Both the position numbers and the translations under genes were made by a program. The notes below the pieces were generated by a model. That model did no database searches. It worked only from the letters and a program-made list of their open reading frames with translations, and was not told where the DNA came from. From assembly GCA_964449325.1 (NCBI GenBank), contig CAYUYJ010000010.1, positions 43,346-107,345 of the forward strand: a stretch of 64,000 nt of DNA, in the 5' to 3' direction. The DNA comes from RGIG3002 sp964449325. Its GTDB lineage: Bacteria; Bacillota; Clostridia; Lachnospirales; Lachnospiraceae. Within the stretch, counting starts at the first letter, position 1. Each line of letters begins with the position of its first letter. Below are positions 16,887 to 24,768 of the stretch, piece after piece.

Positions 16887-18023
16887 ATGACGGAACAGCT
16901 TCGGGAAAGTTATTTTCTGGCAATGCGAATGATGCTATTGCTGGCAGTGGAATTTTATATTGTTTTATCCCGGTCTGTATTAACAGGAGCATCGGCAAAG
17001 GTGCTCCTGCTTTTGGCGTTGTTTATTGGTGCTATGGCAGGAAAAGAATTGGTAAAGGGAAAATGGAAATGGTTTTTTTTCGGACTGTCCGGTGTGTTTT
17101 TGGCTGTTATTTTTCTTATTCTTGGCAGAGAATTTCTGCTGCTTGGGATTTTTCTTTTTTATGAATTGCTTTCTTTTCTAAAGCCCGGTTTCTTCTGGTA
17201 TCTTATTCCGTTTGCGTTTGCTTTTGTACCAAGCGGTATAGCGTTGGAGGTACAATTGATGTTTACTCTGTTTTTGGGAATGCTTTATGCCCAGCATGAT
17301 TTCATTGTTTGTTCTTACCGGAGGCAGACAAAGGAAGATACTATGTTGGAACAGCGGTTAAGGCATAATATGCATGAACAGGAGCATGAACTGCGGGAGG
17401 AAATTAACAAAGGAATTTTATTGGCGGAAAATCAGCTTTTGGAGGAACGTGAACGAATTTCCCAGACACTTCATGATAAGTTGGGACATATGATTAACGG
17501 TTCCGTTTACCAGTTAGAGGCTGTGAAACTGCTAATGGAGAAAGAGCCGCAGACTGCCGGAAAAATGACACAGGCAGTCATTGATGAGTTACGGACAGGG
17601 ATGGATGAAATTCGGGCGATTTTGAGGAAAGAGCGACCGGAAAAATATAAGCTTGCATTGTTGCAGCTTGATAAGCTTTGTGAGGAATGCAACAAAAAAG
17701 GGGTGGAGGCGGTACTTCTGACAGAAGGCAATATAGCCGAAATTCCGGACAAATATTTGGAAATTATACTGGATAATGCTTTTGAAGCAGTATCTAATTC
17801 CATGAAATATGGGAAATGTACAAAAATAGAAATAAAAATCCATGTGATGAATCAGGTCATCCGGTGTAGCATTGCCGATAACGGAATAGGTTGTGAAAAG
17901 ATTGTGGATGGCATGGGGATATCCGGTATGAGACGGAGAATGAGGGAAGTGAACGGAATACTGGATTTCGAGACAGAAATGGGCTTTACCATTAATATGC
18001 TTCTTCCGAGAGAGAAGAAGTAG
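16887..18023 (+). CDS. Sensor histidine kinase, LiaS/NarL-type (HisKA_3)
   Basis: A 378-residue kinase. The first 140 residues form about five closely spaced membrane helices with almost no outer domain, followed by a coiled-coil linker (about 150-190), the HisKA_3 dimer/phosphoacceptor helix with His196 in QTLHDKLGHM, and a HATPase domain with an N-box region (LDNAFEAVSNSMKYG), DNGIGC and the GMGISGMRRR G-box. Intramembrane-sensing kinases of this shape often watch cell-envelope stress through a partner transporter. It is 18 bases downstream of the second permease and 13 bases before its response regulator, so it probably controls this same island. Confidence 0.9.
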   Translation: MTEQLRESYFLAMRMMLLLAVEFYIVLSRSVLTGASAKVLLLLALFIGAMAGKELVKGKWKWFFFGLSGVFLAVIFLILGREFLLLGIFLFYELLSFLKPGFFWYLIPFAFAFVPSGIALEVQLMFTLFLGMLYAQHDFIVCSYRRQTKEDTMLEQRLRHNMHEQEHELREEINKGILLAENQLLEERERISQTLHDKLGHMINGSVYQLEAVKLLMEKEPQTAGKMTQAVIDELRTGMDEIRAILRKERPEKYKLALLQLDKLCEECNKKGVEAVLLTEGNIAEIPDKYLEIILDNAFEAVSNSMKYGKCTKIEIKIHVMNQVIRCSIADNGIGCEKIVDGMGISGMRRRMREVNGILDFETEMGFTINMLLPREKK

Positions 18024-18036
18024 AAAGGATGAATCA

Positions 18037-18681
18037 ATGGCTGATAAAGAAAAAATTAAAGTAATTATTGCGGATGACAGTGATTTTGTACGTGATGGTA
18101 TGCGGATTATTTTAGAAGTGGACGAAGATTTTGAGGTGCTTGGCTGCGCGTCAAACGGCAGGGATGCGGTACGTATAGCGCAAAATACACCCCCGGATGT
18201 TTTTTTAATGGATATTCAGATGCCGGAAATGGATGGGATTGAAGCGACGAAGCATATTGTGGAAAATAATCTCGGCAAGGTACTTATTTTAACGACCTTT
18301 GATGATGATGAACTGGTACAGAAAGCATTGCAAAACGGCGCTAAAGGATATTTAATTAAAAATCATACTCCGGAGCATTTGAAACAGATGATTAAGTCAG
18401 TGTATCACGGAACCGGTGTTATGGAGGGGACTATTTTAGAAAATCTTGCGAAAAACACGGAAGGAAAAGCTGCCGGATTTAGTGAGGAAGGATACACGGC
18501 GAGAGAACTGGAGGTTATCAAAGCCGTTGCAGAGGGACTTTCCAATAAAGAAATTGCGGAAAAACTGTTTATCAGTGAAGGAACGGTGAAAAATTATATT
18601 ACTTCGATTCTTGCGAAAGAAAATCTGTCTCACAGGACGGCGCTTGCAGTGTATTATCTGACAGGGAAAAAGCAGGGGTGA
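18037..18681 (+). CDS. NarL/FixJ-family response regulator
   Basis: A 214-residue regulator with a receiver domain (acidic pair Asp-Asp in IIADDSDF, phosphoacceptor Asp59 in VFLMDIQMPEMDG, TTF and K in GYLIKN) and a C-terminal LuxR-type helix-turn-helix (TARELEVIKAVAEGLSNKEI then LFISEGTVKNYI). It is the cognate partner of the kinase directly upstream. By analogy with LiaR-type systems it should bind the island promoter near 11807, but no operator repeat was identified there by eye. Confidence 0.95.
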   Translation: MADKEKIKVIIADDSDFVRDGMRIILEVDEDFEVLGCASNGRDAVRIAQNTPPDVFLMDIQMPEMDGIEATKHIVENNLGKVLILTTFDDDELVQKALQNGAKGYLIKNHTPEHLKQMIKSVYHGTGVMEGTILENLAKNTEGKAAGFSEEGYTARELEVIKAVAEGLSNKEIAEKLFISEGTVKNYITSILAKENLSHRTALAVYYLTGKKQG

Positions 18682-18692
18682 GAGTCAGAAAG

Positions 18693-18726
18693 GAACTGTA
18701 TTTTGGAAAAAGTACAGTTCTTTTTT
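18693..18726 (+). terminator. Terminator closing the ABC/two-component island
   Basis: GAACTGTA (18693-18700) pairs with TACAGTTC (18713-18720) across a 12-base loop, followed by six T. Together with the terminator at 11699 it delimits the island. Confidence 0.9.
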
Positions 18727-18727
18727 C

Positions 18728-18756
18728 TGTACATCATTTAAGGTTTGGGTTATAAT
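18728..18756 (+). promoter_or_regulatory. Predicted sigma-A promoter for the 18796 gene
   Basis: TGTACA (18728-18733) and a perfect TATAAT (18751-18756) with a 17-base spacer, immediately after a terminator and 39 bases before the start codon. Confidence 0.6.
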
Positions 18757-18795
18757 GCAAATGTTGTATAAGTTTGTTTTTATGAGGAAAAGGTT

Positions 18796-20268
18796 ATGAA
18801 AAAGAAAAAATTAGTATATGGTTTAGGGGTTATGTTATGCCTTGCCGGGGGTGCAGGTGCGGCCGTGAATATGCTGACTGATACAGGAGAGAAAATCGTA
18901 ACGGAAGGAAAGAAACTTCCGGTTCGCAGCGCAGCGGGAATTTTAGAGGCAGACGCACTTTCGGATGAAACATCCTTGACGGAGGGGATTGATGATACGG
19001 AAAGTACGGAGAAAACAGCGGAATATTTAGGTTATTATTTTAATATTTCGCCGGAAAAGGATGATTTTTTCACGGCGCTGGAGAAGATTTGCCCGTCATC
19101 GGATGGAGAAAAGGAAGAAGAACTGTCAAACGAAGTATCGTCAGAGCAAAAGGAAGAGAAAGAGCCGATAGAAGCTGCGGTTATTGCGGTAGGAAAACAG
19201 GATTTGGCACTGACTTATTCGGAAGAGAAAATAAAAGAACGATTGGAATTTTATGGTGTCTCTGAGGCAAAAAACAAAAATGTAGAATATAGCTATATTG
19301 TTTGTGCGTTAGATTTAGGGATGATAAACGGAGAGACAGCTCAACATGCCATGGATGGAGAAATGACAGAGGAAGAACAGAGCAATTTGCTGATGTCGAT
19401 TGTTACACTTGTGGGGAAAGGAAGAAACTATATTGGATATTCCAATGATTCGGATATCTTTGCAAGGCTTCGTTTTCTGTATGAATTGTATCAGCCCTTC
19501 TCGGAGGAAGAACTGGAGCCTGTTGCCGGTCTTTTATTTAAAGAAGAACTGACCGGAGAATGTGTTTTAAAGAAATCTGCCTATGATGCAAGATTTCTGC
19601 CTTCTTTGACAGTGTATTACAGTCATGCTTCCTTGGAGCATATGGAGCAGTTATTAGGGCTTTTGAATAGCGAAAATATCGTGGTAAAAGTGCAGTTAGA
19701 GCCGAAAATGCTTATAGGCAAGGATGATGCAAAGCAGTTAGAGCAGTTGGCTTCTAAGGAAGAGACGGAAGAACAAGCGAAAAAAAAGGCAGAAGAGAAA
19801 GAAACGCTAATCGAGGAAACAAGCAGAAGCTGTGTTGGAACACTTGGATATGATTTAGTTTTGGAATTTGAAAATCAGGAGGATATGGCACGATTTGAAG
19901 TACTTGTTGAAGAATATGCACAAATAACGGAGAAAGATTCTGATACTGAAGAAGCTGCGGAAAGCTTTAGAAGAGTTATTTCAGGGGCGGAGTCAGAACA
20001 TATATATGTGACTGCAGCAAATGAAAAACTTTTAGAGGGAAAGAAAAGTAAAGAGATAGAAAAAATAATCATCGAAAATGAAAATGCAAGACTGGAAATG
20101 TATTGTCTTTCGGAACATACAGATAGTGTAAAAGAGAAAATGGAAGAGGCAGAACTAAAAAGCAGCTTAAAGCTATACAATAGAGCCTGCTTGTGTAATC
20201 GGGAATTTTTCTTACAACTTGGCGGTGTGGAAGAACAGGCAGAGGAACAAACGAGGGAGGAAGAGTAG
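18796..20268 (+). CDS. Exported acidic protein of unknown function
   Basis: I do not recognise this 490-residue protein. It begins with a lysine-rich start and a hydrophobic segment (LVYGLGVMLCLAGGAGAAVNM), so it is secreted or membrane-anchored. The rest is very rich in Glu and Lys, with a low-complexity acidic stretch near residues 105-130 and a likely coiled coil near 315-350 (EETEEQAKKKAEEKETLIEE region). The segment IVCALDLGMINGETAQ followed by a TEEEQSNLLMSIV helix is weakly reminiscent of an SLH repeat, but there is only one such unit and the key residues are not all present. The C-terminus is again Glu/Gln-rich. It has its own promoter and may be followed by read-through into the PAP2 gene. 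Confidence 0.7.
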   Translation: MKKKKLVYGLGVMLCLAGGAGAAVNMLTDTGEKIVTEGKKLPVRSAAGILEADALSDETSLTEGIDDTESTEKTAEYLGYYFNISPEKDDFFTALEKICPSSDGEKEEELSNEVSSEQKEEKEPIEAAVIAVGKQDLALTYSEEKIKERLEFYGVSEAKNKNVEYSYIVCALDLGMINGETAQHAMDGEMTEEEQSNLLMSIVTLVGKGRNYIGYSNDSDIFARLRFLYELYQPFSEEELEPVAGLLFKEELTGECVLKKSAYDARFLPSLTVYYSHASLEHMEQLLGLLNSENIVVKVQLEPKMLIGKDDAKQLEQLASKEETEEQAKKKAEEKETLIEETSRSCVGTLGYDLVLEFENQEDMARFEVLVEEYAQITEKDSDTEEAAESFRRVISGAESEHIYVTAANEKLLEGKKSKEIEKIIIENENARLEMYCLSEHTDSVKEKMEEAELKSSLKLYNRACLCNREFFLQLGGVEEQAEEQTREEE

Positions 20269-20311
20269 ACGGCAGAGAAGGATATATTACGATTAGGAGA
20301 TGATATACCGG

Positions 20312-20842
20312 ATGGAAATGGATTTTTTATTATTTTTACAGGAGTTACATACTCCGGTGCTGGATTTCTTTTTTTCCAAAATAACCTTGCTTGGTAATGG
20401 TGGTATTTTTTGGATTCTTTGTTGCATTGTCTTGCTCTGGACGGAAAAATATCGAAAATACGGCGTATATTTTTTAATTTCTCTGATTGTATGTTATCTT
20501 TTGGGAAATGCTTTTTTAAAGAATATAGTAGCCAGACAGCGTCCCTGCTGGGTTAATCCGGATGTTATTCTTCTTATTCAAAATCCGAAGGATTATTCTT
20601 TTCCCTCCGGGCATTCCATGCATAGCTTTGTAGGGGCATTCTCTATCCGGTATGCGAACAAAAAGTGGGGAATTGCTGCATTTATTTTGGCAGGACTTAT
20701 TGCTTTTTCGAGAATGTATTTGTTTGTACATTATCCGACGGACGTGGCTGCCGGAATTGGAATTGGTCTGTTGGTTACCTGGCTGGTTCATAAGTTTGGT
20801 GAAGAATTTTTACAAAAGAGGAACAAAGGGGCAAAACTATAG
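20312..20842 (+). CDS. PAP2-family membrane phosphatase
   Basis: A 176-residue membrane protein with the three PAP2 motifs in order: KNIVARQRP (K-x6-RP), PSGHSMHS (PSGH) and SRMYLFVHYPTDV (SR-x5-H-x3-D). All catalytic residues, including both histidines and the aspartate, are kept. Such enzymes dephosphorylate undecaprenyl pyrophosphate, phosphatidylglycerophosphate or related lipids; the substrate here cannot be decided. AGGAGA at 20295-20300 favours ATG 20312 over ATG 20300, which would overlap the ribosome-binding site. It is followed 53 bases later by the nucleoside phosphorylase gene. Confidence 0.88.
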   Translation: MEMDFLLFLQELHTPVLDFFFSKITLLGNGGIFWILCCIVLLWTEKYRKYGVYFLISLIVCYLLGNAFLKNIVARQRPCWVNPDVILLIQNPKDYSFPSGHSMHSFVGAFSIRYANKKWGIAAFILAGLIAFSRMYLFVHYPTDVAAGIGIGLLVTWLVHKFGEEFLQKRNKGAKL

Positions 20843-20895
20843 ACAGAAAAGCTGCTTTTATAGGCCGGAGGAACAGAAAGGGGCGAAAGAAAAAT

Positions 20896-22203
20896 ATGAG
20901 AATGTATGATTTGATTGTAAAAAAGCGGAACGGAATTGCACTGACAAAAGAAGAAATTGAATTTATGGTACAGGGGTTTACGGATGGCAACATTCCTGAT
21001 TATCAGATGTCAGCTATGATGATGGCAGTTTATTTTCAAGGGATGACGGAAGAGGAAACGCTTTTTTTGACACTTGCCATGGAGCATAGTGGTGATGTGT
21101 TGGATTTGTCAGAAATTGAGGGCGTGAAGGTTGATAAACACTCCACCGGAGGTGTGGGAGATAAAACTTCTCTTGCCTTGATTCCCATGGTCGCGGCTTG
21201 TGGTATCAAGGTGGCAAAGATGAGCGGACGAGGATTGGGACACACCGGCGGTACGATTGATAAGCTGGAAAGTTTTCCCGGGTTTTCCACGGAGATTTCC
21301 ATTGCACAGTTTTTTAAAAATGTACAGGAAAACGGAATTTCCATAATGGGACAGACGAAAGAGCTTGCACCGGCAGACAAGAAGCTGTATGCTTTGCGGG
21401 ATGTGACAGCTACTGTAGATAATATGTCTCTTATTGCCAGTTCCATCATGAGTAAAAAACTGGCGGCGGGAGCGGATGCAATTGTTCTGGATGTAAAAAC
21501 CGGAAGTGGTGCATTTATGAAAAAAGAGGAGGATGCTTTTGCTCTTGCAAAAGAAATGGTGAAACTTGGAAATAATGCCGGAAAGAAAACGATTGCGGTG
21601 GTTTCGGATATGGATCAGCCTTTGGGAAATGCGGTAGGAAATATTTTAGAAGTAAAGGAAGCTATAGCAACACTTCGGGGAGAGGGACCAAAGGACTTTG
21701 AAACACTTTGTCTGACGTTGGGAAGTTATATGTTAATGGCAGGAGGAGCCGCAAAGGAGGAAGAGCAGGCAAAAAACATGCTTTTAGAGGTTATCAGGAA
21801 TGGTAAAGCATTAGAAAAGCTGGCACAGTTTATCAAGTCACAGGGTGGTGCTGCCTCTTATGTGTATGAACCGGATAAATTTATGTCCGCTTCTGTTATT
21901 GAAGAAATACCGTCACCCGATAAAGGGTATATTGCGCATATTAATTGTGAGGAAATCGGTATCTGTTCTCTGATGTTAGGCGGTGGAAGGGAGACAAAGG
22001 AAAGCAGCATTGATTTAACGGTTGGTATTATATTGCAGAAGAAAAAAGGGGATTATGTCAACCGGGGAGAAGTCCTTGCAACGATTTACGGTAATGACAA
22101 AAAGAAAGTGGAACTTGCAAAGGAGCGTTTTCTGAAGGCGTTTCTTTTTACACAGACTGCACCGGAGCAGACAGCTTTTATAAAAGGAATTGTGAAAGAA
22201 TAA
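20896..22203 (+). CDS. pdp: Pyrimidine-nucleoside phosphorylase
   Basis: A 435-residue member of the thymidine/pyrimidine-nucleoside phosphorylase family: it starts MRMYDLIVKKRNG, has the family signature KHSTGGVGDKTSLALIP, the SGRGLGHTGGTIDKLES phosphate-binding region and KTGSGAFMKK. It splits uridine, deoxyuridine and thymidine with phosphate for pyrimidine salvage. It resembles the Firmicutes Pdp type (about 433 residues) in length. Its position away from other deo genes (no deoC, cdd or transporter nearby) is unusual but not unique. AAAGGGG lies 13 bases before the ATG, which is rather far. Confidence 0.95.
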   Translation: MRMYDLIVKKRNGIALTKEEIEFMVQGFTDGNIPDYQMSAMMMAVYFQGMTEEETLFLTLAMEHSGDVLDLSEIEGVKVDKHSTGGVGDKTSLALIPMVAACGIKVAKMSGRGLGHTGGTIDKLESFPGFSTEISIAQFFKNVQENGISIMGQTKELAPADKKLYALRDVTATVDNMSLIASSIMSKKLAAGADAIVLDVKTGSGAFMKKEEDAFALAKEMVKLGNNAGKKTIAVVSDMDQPLGNAVGNILEVKEAIATLRGEGPKDFETLCLTLGSYMLMAGGAAKEEEQAKNMLLEVIRNGKALEKLAQFIKSQGGAASYVYEPDKFMSASVIEEIPSPDKGYIAHINCEEIGICSLMLGGGRETKESSIDLTVGIILQKKKGDYVNRGEVLATIYGNDKKKVELAKERFLKAFLFTQTAPEQTAFIKGIVKE

Positions 22204-22222
22204 CATTTTTTTCATGAAATAT

Positions 22223-22230
22223 CATATAGT
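22223..22230 (+). promoter_or_regulatory. Possible sigma-E-like -10 element in front of yqfC
   Basis: CATATAGT resembles the sporulation sigma-E -10 consensus (CATACANT). It lies 5 bases before the yqfC start codon, and no good Shine-Dalgarno site is present. The -35 side (ACATTTT near 22203-22209) is a weak match, so this is a low-confidence reading supported mainly by the known sigma-E control of yqfC-yqfD in Bacillus subtilis. Confidence 0.25.
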
Positions 22231-22235
22231 ATATC

Positions 22236-22523
22236 ATGAGAGAAAATAAGAAGAAAAACACAAACAGAACAAAGGAATTTATTGTAGAATCTCTAAAAAT
22301 TCCCCGGGATATTGTAATGGGAGATTCGGTTTTGACCATGACCGGAAATACTTCTGCCCATATAGAAAATTATCGCGGAATTTTGGAGTATAGCAGTTGT
22401 CACATACTGATACAAGGGAAAAACTGTCAGATATGCTTTGAAGGAAAAGGGCTTTATATTGATTACTATACAAACGAAGATATGAAAATAAGCGGGTGTA
22501 TTTCCTGTATTCAATATATGTAG
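22236..22523 (+). CDS. yqfC: YqfC (YabP/YqfC) family sporulation protein
   Basis: A 95-residue protein with the compact YabP/YqfC fold: IPRDIVMGDSVLTMTGN, then IENYRGILEYSSCHILIQ and GKGLYIDYYTNEDMKISG. These small beta-rich proteins are made in the mother cell during sporulation; their molecular job is not settled. yqfD follows after 15 bases, the standard gene pair. No Shine-Dalgarno sequence is apparent before ATG 22236, unlike nearly every other gene here. Confidence 0.88.
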   Translation: MRENKKKNTNRTKEFIVESLKIPRDIVMGDSVLTMTGNTSAHIENYRGILEYSSCHILIQGKNCQICFEGKGLYIDYYTNEDMKISGCISCIQYM

Positions 22524-22538
22524 CAAAGGAGAGGCTGT

Positions 22539-23759
22539 GTGATAGGTTTTTTTCGATTTTTACAGGGCTATCTTAGGATAAAGGTGTGGGGATATTCTCC
22601 GGAACGGTTTATGAATTTATGCTGTAATCATAATATTTTGCTTTGGGACATTGAAAAGTGTGATTCGGAAAAGTATAGTATGAATATCAGCTTAAAAGGG
22701 TACTTTCAAATACGACCGTTTGTGAGAAAAACGGGAACAAAGGTAGCAGTGCTGAATAAGTTCGGGCTGCCTTTTTTTATACCACGCATAAAGCTGCATG
22801 TATTTTTTTTGTTTGGAATTATGGGGACTCTTGTTTTCCTGTTCTGGACGACAGGTTATGTCTGGAAAATTGATATAGAAGGAAATCAGTCTATTACAAC
22901 AGAAGAATTGTCTTCCTTTCTGGAGGAGCGGGAAGTCAAGATCGGGAGTTCAAAAAAGAAGGTATCCGTTGAAGAGTTGGAAAAAGCCATTCGAAATGAA
23001 TTTCCGCTTGTAACATGGACATCCGTACAAGTGGAAGGAACAAAACTGTGGATACAAATAAAAGAAAATGATAAGATAATTCATGTGGAAAAGAAAACGG
23101 AGGCAAAATCCAATCTGGTTGCATCGAAAGATGGCAGAATTTCTTCGATTATTACGAGAAACGGAATACCGATGGTAAAGGCAGGAGATGAGGTAAAAAA
23201 AGGAGATCTTCTTGTAGCGGGGCAGGTGCCGATTTATAATGATGCCGGTGAGATTATTAATTACCATCTGTATAAAGCAGATGCCGACGTGTATTTGGAA
23301 TGTGATTATTTTTATGAAACATCCATGCCGGTCTCCTATATTTTTCACCGGTATACAGGGAAAGAATATAAAAGTCTGTATTTGAAATGGTGGGGAAAAG
23401 AAATTTTATTTCCGAACTATGAACAGAAAGAAAATTGTGATGTGTCAGAGACAAGAAAGCAGGTACAGGCATTGGAACAATGGTTTTTGCCGGTTTTTTA
23501 CGGGATGAACCACTACAAAGAATATGAGCCGGTAGTAACGGTCTATACGAAAGAAGAGGTCAAAACATATCTGAATCAGGAAATTCATACATTTGTATCA
23601 AGTTTGGAGGAAAAAGGGGTACAATTTATTGAAAAAGATGTTAAAATAGAAAAGGACAGTTCAACGTGGAAGGCAAAAGCCTCTTTTCATGTCATTGAAA
23701 AGACCGGAGAATCGGTTCCGTTGGAAAGTTATGCAGACAGTAATGAAACGGACGGATAA
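22539..23759 (+). CDS. yqfD: Sporulation protein YqfD
   Basis: A 406-residue protein starting at GTG 22539 after AAAGGAG. It begins FFRFLQGYLRIKVWGYSPERFMN, typical of YqfD, has a membrane helix near residues 88-110 (HVFFLFGIMGTLVFLFW) and a large outer domain starting YVWKIDIEGNQSITTEEL, which looks like a POTRA/FtsQ-like strand-helix unit. YqfD is a mother-cell protein of the sigma-E regulon linked to forespore membrane processes. Length matches the family (about 400). Its end overlaps the probable start of phoH, so the two are translationally coupled. Confidence 0.93.
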   Translation: MIGFFRFLQGYLRIKVWGYSPERFMNLCCNHNILLWDIEKCDSEKYSMNISLKGYFQIRPFVRKTGTKVAVLNKFGLPFFIPRIKLHVFFLFGIMGTLVFLFWTTGYVWKIDIEGNQSITTEELSSFLEEREVKIGSSKKKVSVEELEKAIRNEFPLVTWTSVQVEGTKLWIQIKENDKIIHVEKKTEAKSNLVASKDGRISSIITRNGIPMVKAGDEVKKGDLLVAGQVPIYNDAGEIINYHLYKADADVYLECDYFYETSMPVSYIFHRYTGKEYKSLYLKWWGKEILFPNYEQKENCDVSETRKQVQALEQWFLPVFYGMNHYKEYEPVVTVYTKEEVKTYLNQEIHTFVSSLEEKGVQFIEKDVKIEKDSSTWKAKASFHVIEKTGESVPLESYADSNETDG

Positions 23760-24768
23760 GATGGACGGTAAATTTGAAATTATGATTGATGTTCCGGCAG
23801 AGCATATGCGGAATATTTTTGGCTTGTATGACAGTCATATCAGGAAAATCGAAGATGATTTTTTTGTCTCCCTTATTAACAGAGACGGAGGATTGAAAAT
23901 TATCGGTGAAAACAAAGAAAATGTAGACAAAGCTGCAAGCATTACAAGACAACTGATAGAATTATCAAAAAGGGGAAACGTAATTCAGGAACAAAACGTA
24001 GATTACGCGATAACACTCGGTATGGAAAACAGAGAAGAAGAATTGGTGGAAATAGACAAGGATTGTATCTGCCACACGGTAAACGGTAAACCGGTAAAAC
24101 CGAAAACGCTGGGACAAAAAAAATATGTGGATGCCATTCGGGATAATATGATTGTATTCGGTCTGGGACCGGCAGGAACGGGAAAAACCTATCTTGCCAT
24201 GGCTATGGCGATAACCGCATTTAAAAACGAAGAGGTCGGAAGAATTATTCTTACCCGACCGGCAATTGAAGCAGGAGAGAAGCTGGGATTTTTGCCCGGC
24301 GATTTACAAAGCAAGGTAGACCCTTATCTGCGTCCTCTTTATGATGCCTTGTATCAGATTATGGGAGCAGAGAGTTTTGCAAAGAATATGGAAAAAGGTC
24401 TTATTGAAGTGGCACCTCTTGCATATATGAGAGGGCGGACTTTGGATAATGCTTATATTATTTTGGATGAGGCACAGAATACCACGCCGGCACAGATGAA
24501 AATGTTTTTAACAAGAATCGGTTTCGGGTCGAAGGTGGTTGTTACCGGTGATGCTTCGCAAAAGGATTTGGCACCGGGAACAAAATCCGGGTTGGATGTG
24601 GCATCCCGTGTTCTTTCCGGAATTGATGACATTGCATTTTGTAATTTGACAAGCAAGGATGTGGTTAGACATCCTCTTGTACAGAAAATCGTAAAAGCGT
24701 ACGATGATTATGAAGCAAAAGAAAAATATCACAGAAGCAGGGAGACAAAGCTTGAAAGAAGAAAATAA
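23743..24768 (+). CDS. phoH: PhoH-family ATPase
   Basis: A protein of about 341 residues with the PhoH P-loop core: GPAGTGKTYLAMAMA (Walker A), LTRPAIEAGEKLGFLPG, YMRGRTLDNAYIILDEAQNTTP (Walker B) and VVTGDASQKDL. The N-terminal 80 residues form the KH-like module seen in PhoL/YbeZ-type proteins. In many bacteria the partner is YbeY, whose gene is one gene further on, so a role in rRNA or RNA processing is likely. The exact start is uncertain: ATGs at 23731, 23743 and 23761 are all in frame and none has a strong ribosome-binding site, consistent with coupling to yqfD. Confidence 0.93.
   Translation: MKRTDKMDGKFEIMIDVPAEHMRNIFGLYDSHIRKIEDDFFVSLINRDGGLKIIGENKENVDKAASITRQLIELSKRGNVIQEQNVDYAITLGMENREEELVEIDKDCICHTVNGKPVKPKTLGQKKYVDAIRDNMIVFGLGPAGTGKTYLAMAMAITAFKNEEVGRIILTRPAIEAGEKLGFLPGDLQSKVDPYLRPLYDALYQIMGAESFAKNMEKGLIEVAPLAYMRGRTLDNAYIILDEAQNTTPAQMKMFLTRIGFGSKVVVTGDASQKDLAPGTKSGLDVASRVLSGIDDIAFCNLTSKDVVRHPLVQKIVKAYDDYEAKEKYHRSRETKLERRK

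Noticed and set aside
19260..19440. SLH domain in the 18796 protein
   Set aside because: Only one weak unit is visible (ALDLGMINGETAQ), without the full repeat set, so I did not name it an S-layer protein.
22950..23348. A minus-strand frame opposite yqfD
   Set aside because: It sits inside a well-recognised gene and shows no start signal or family feature.
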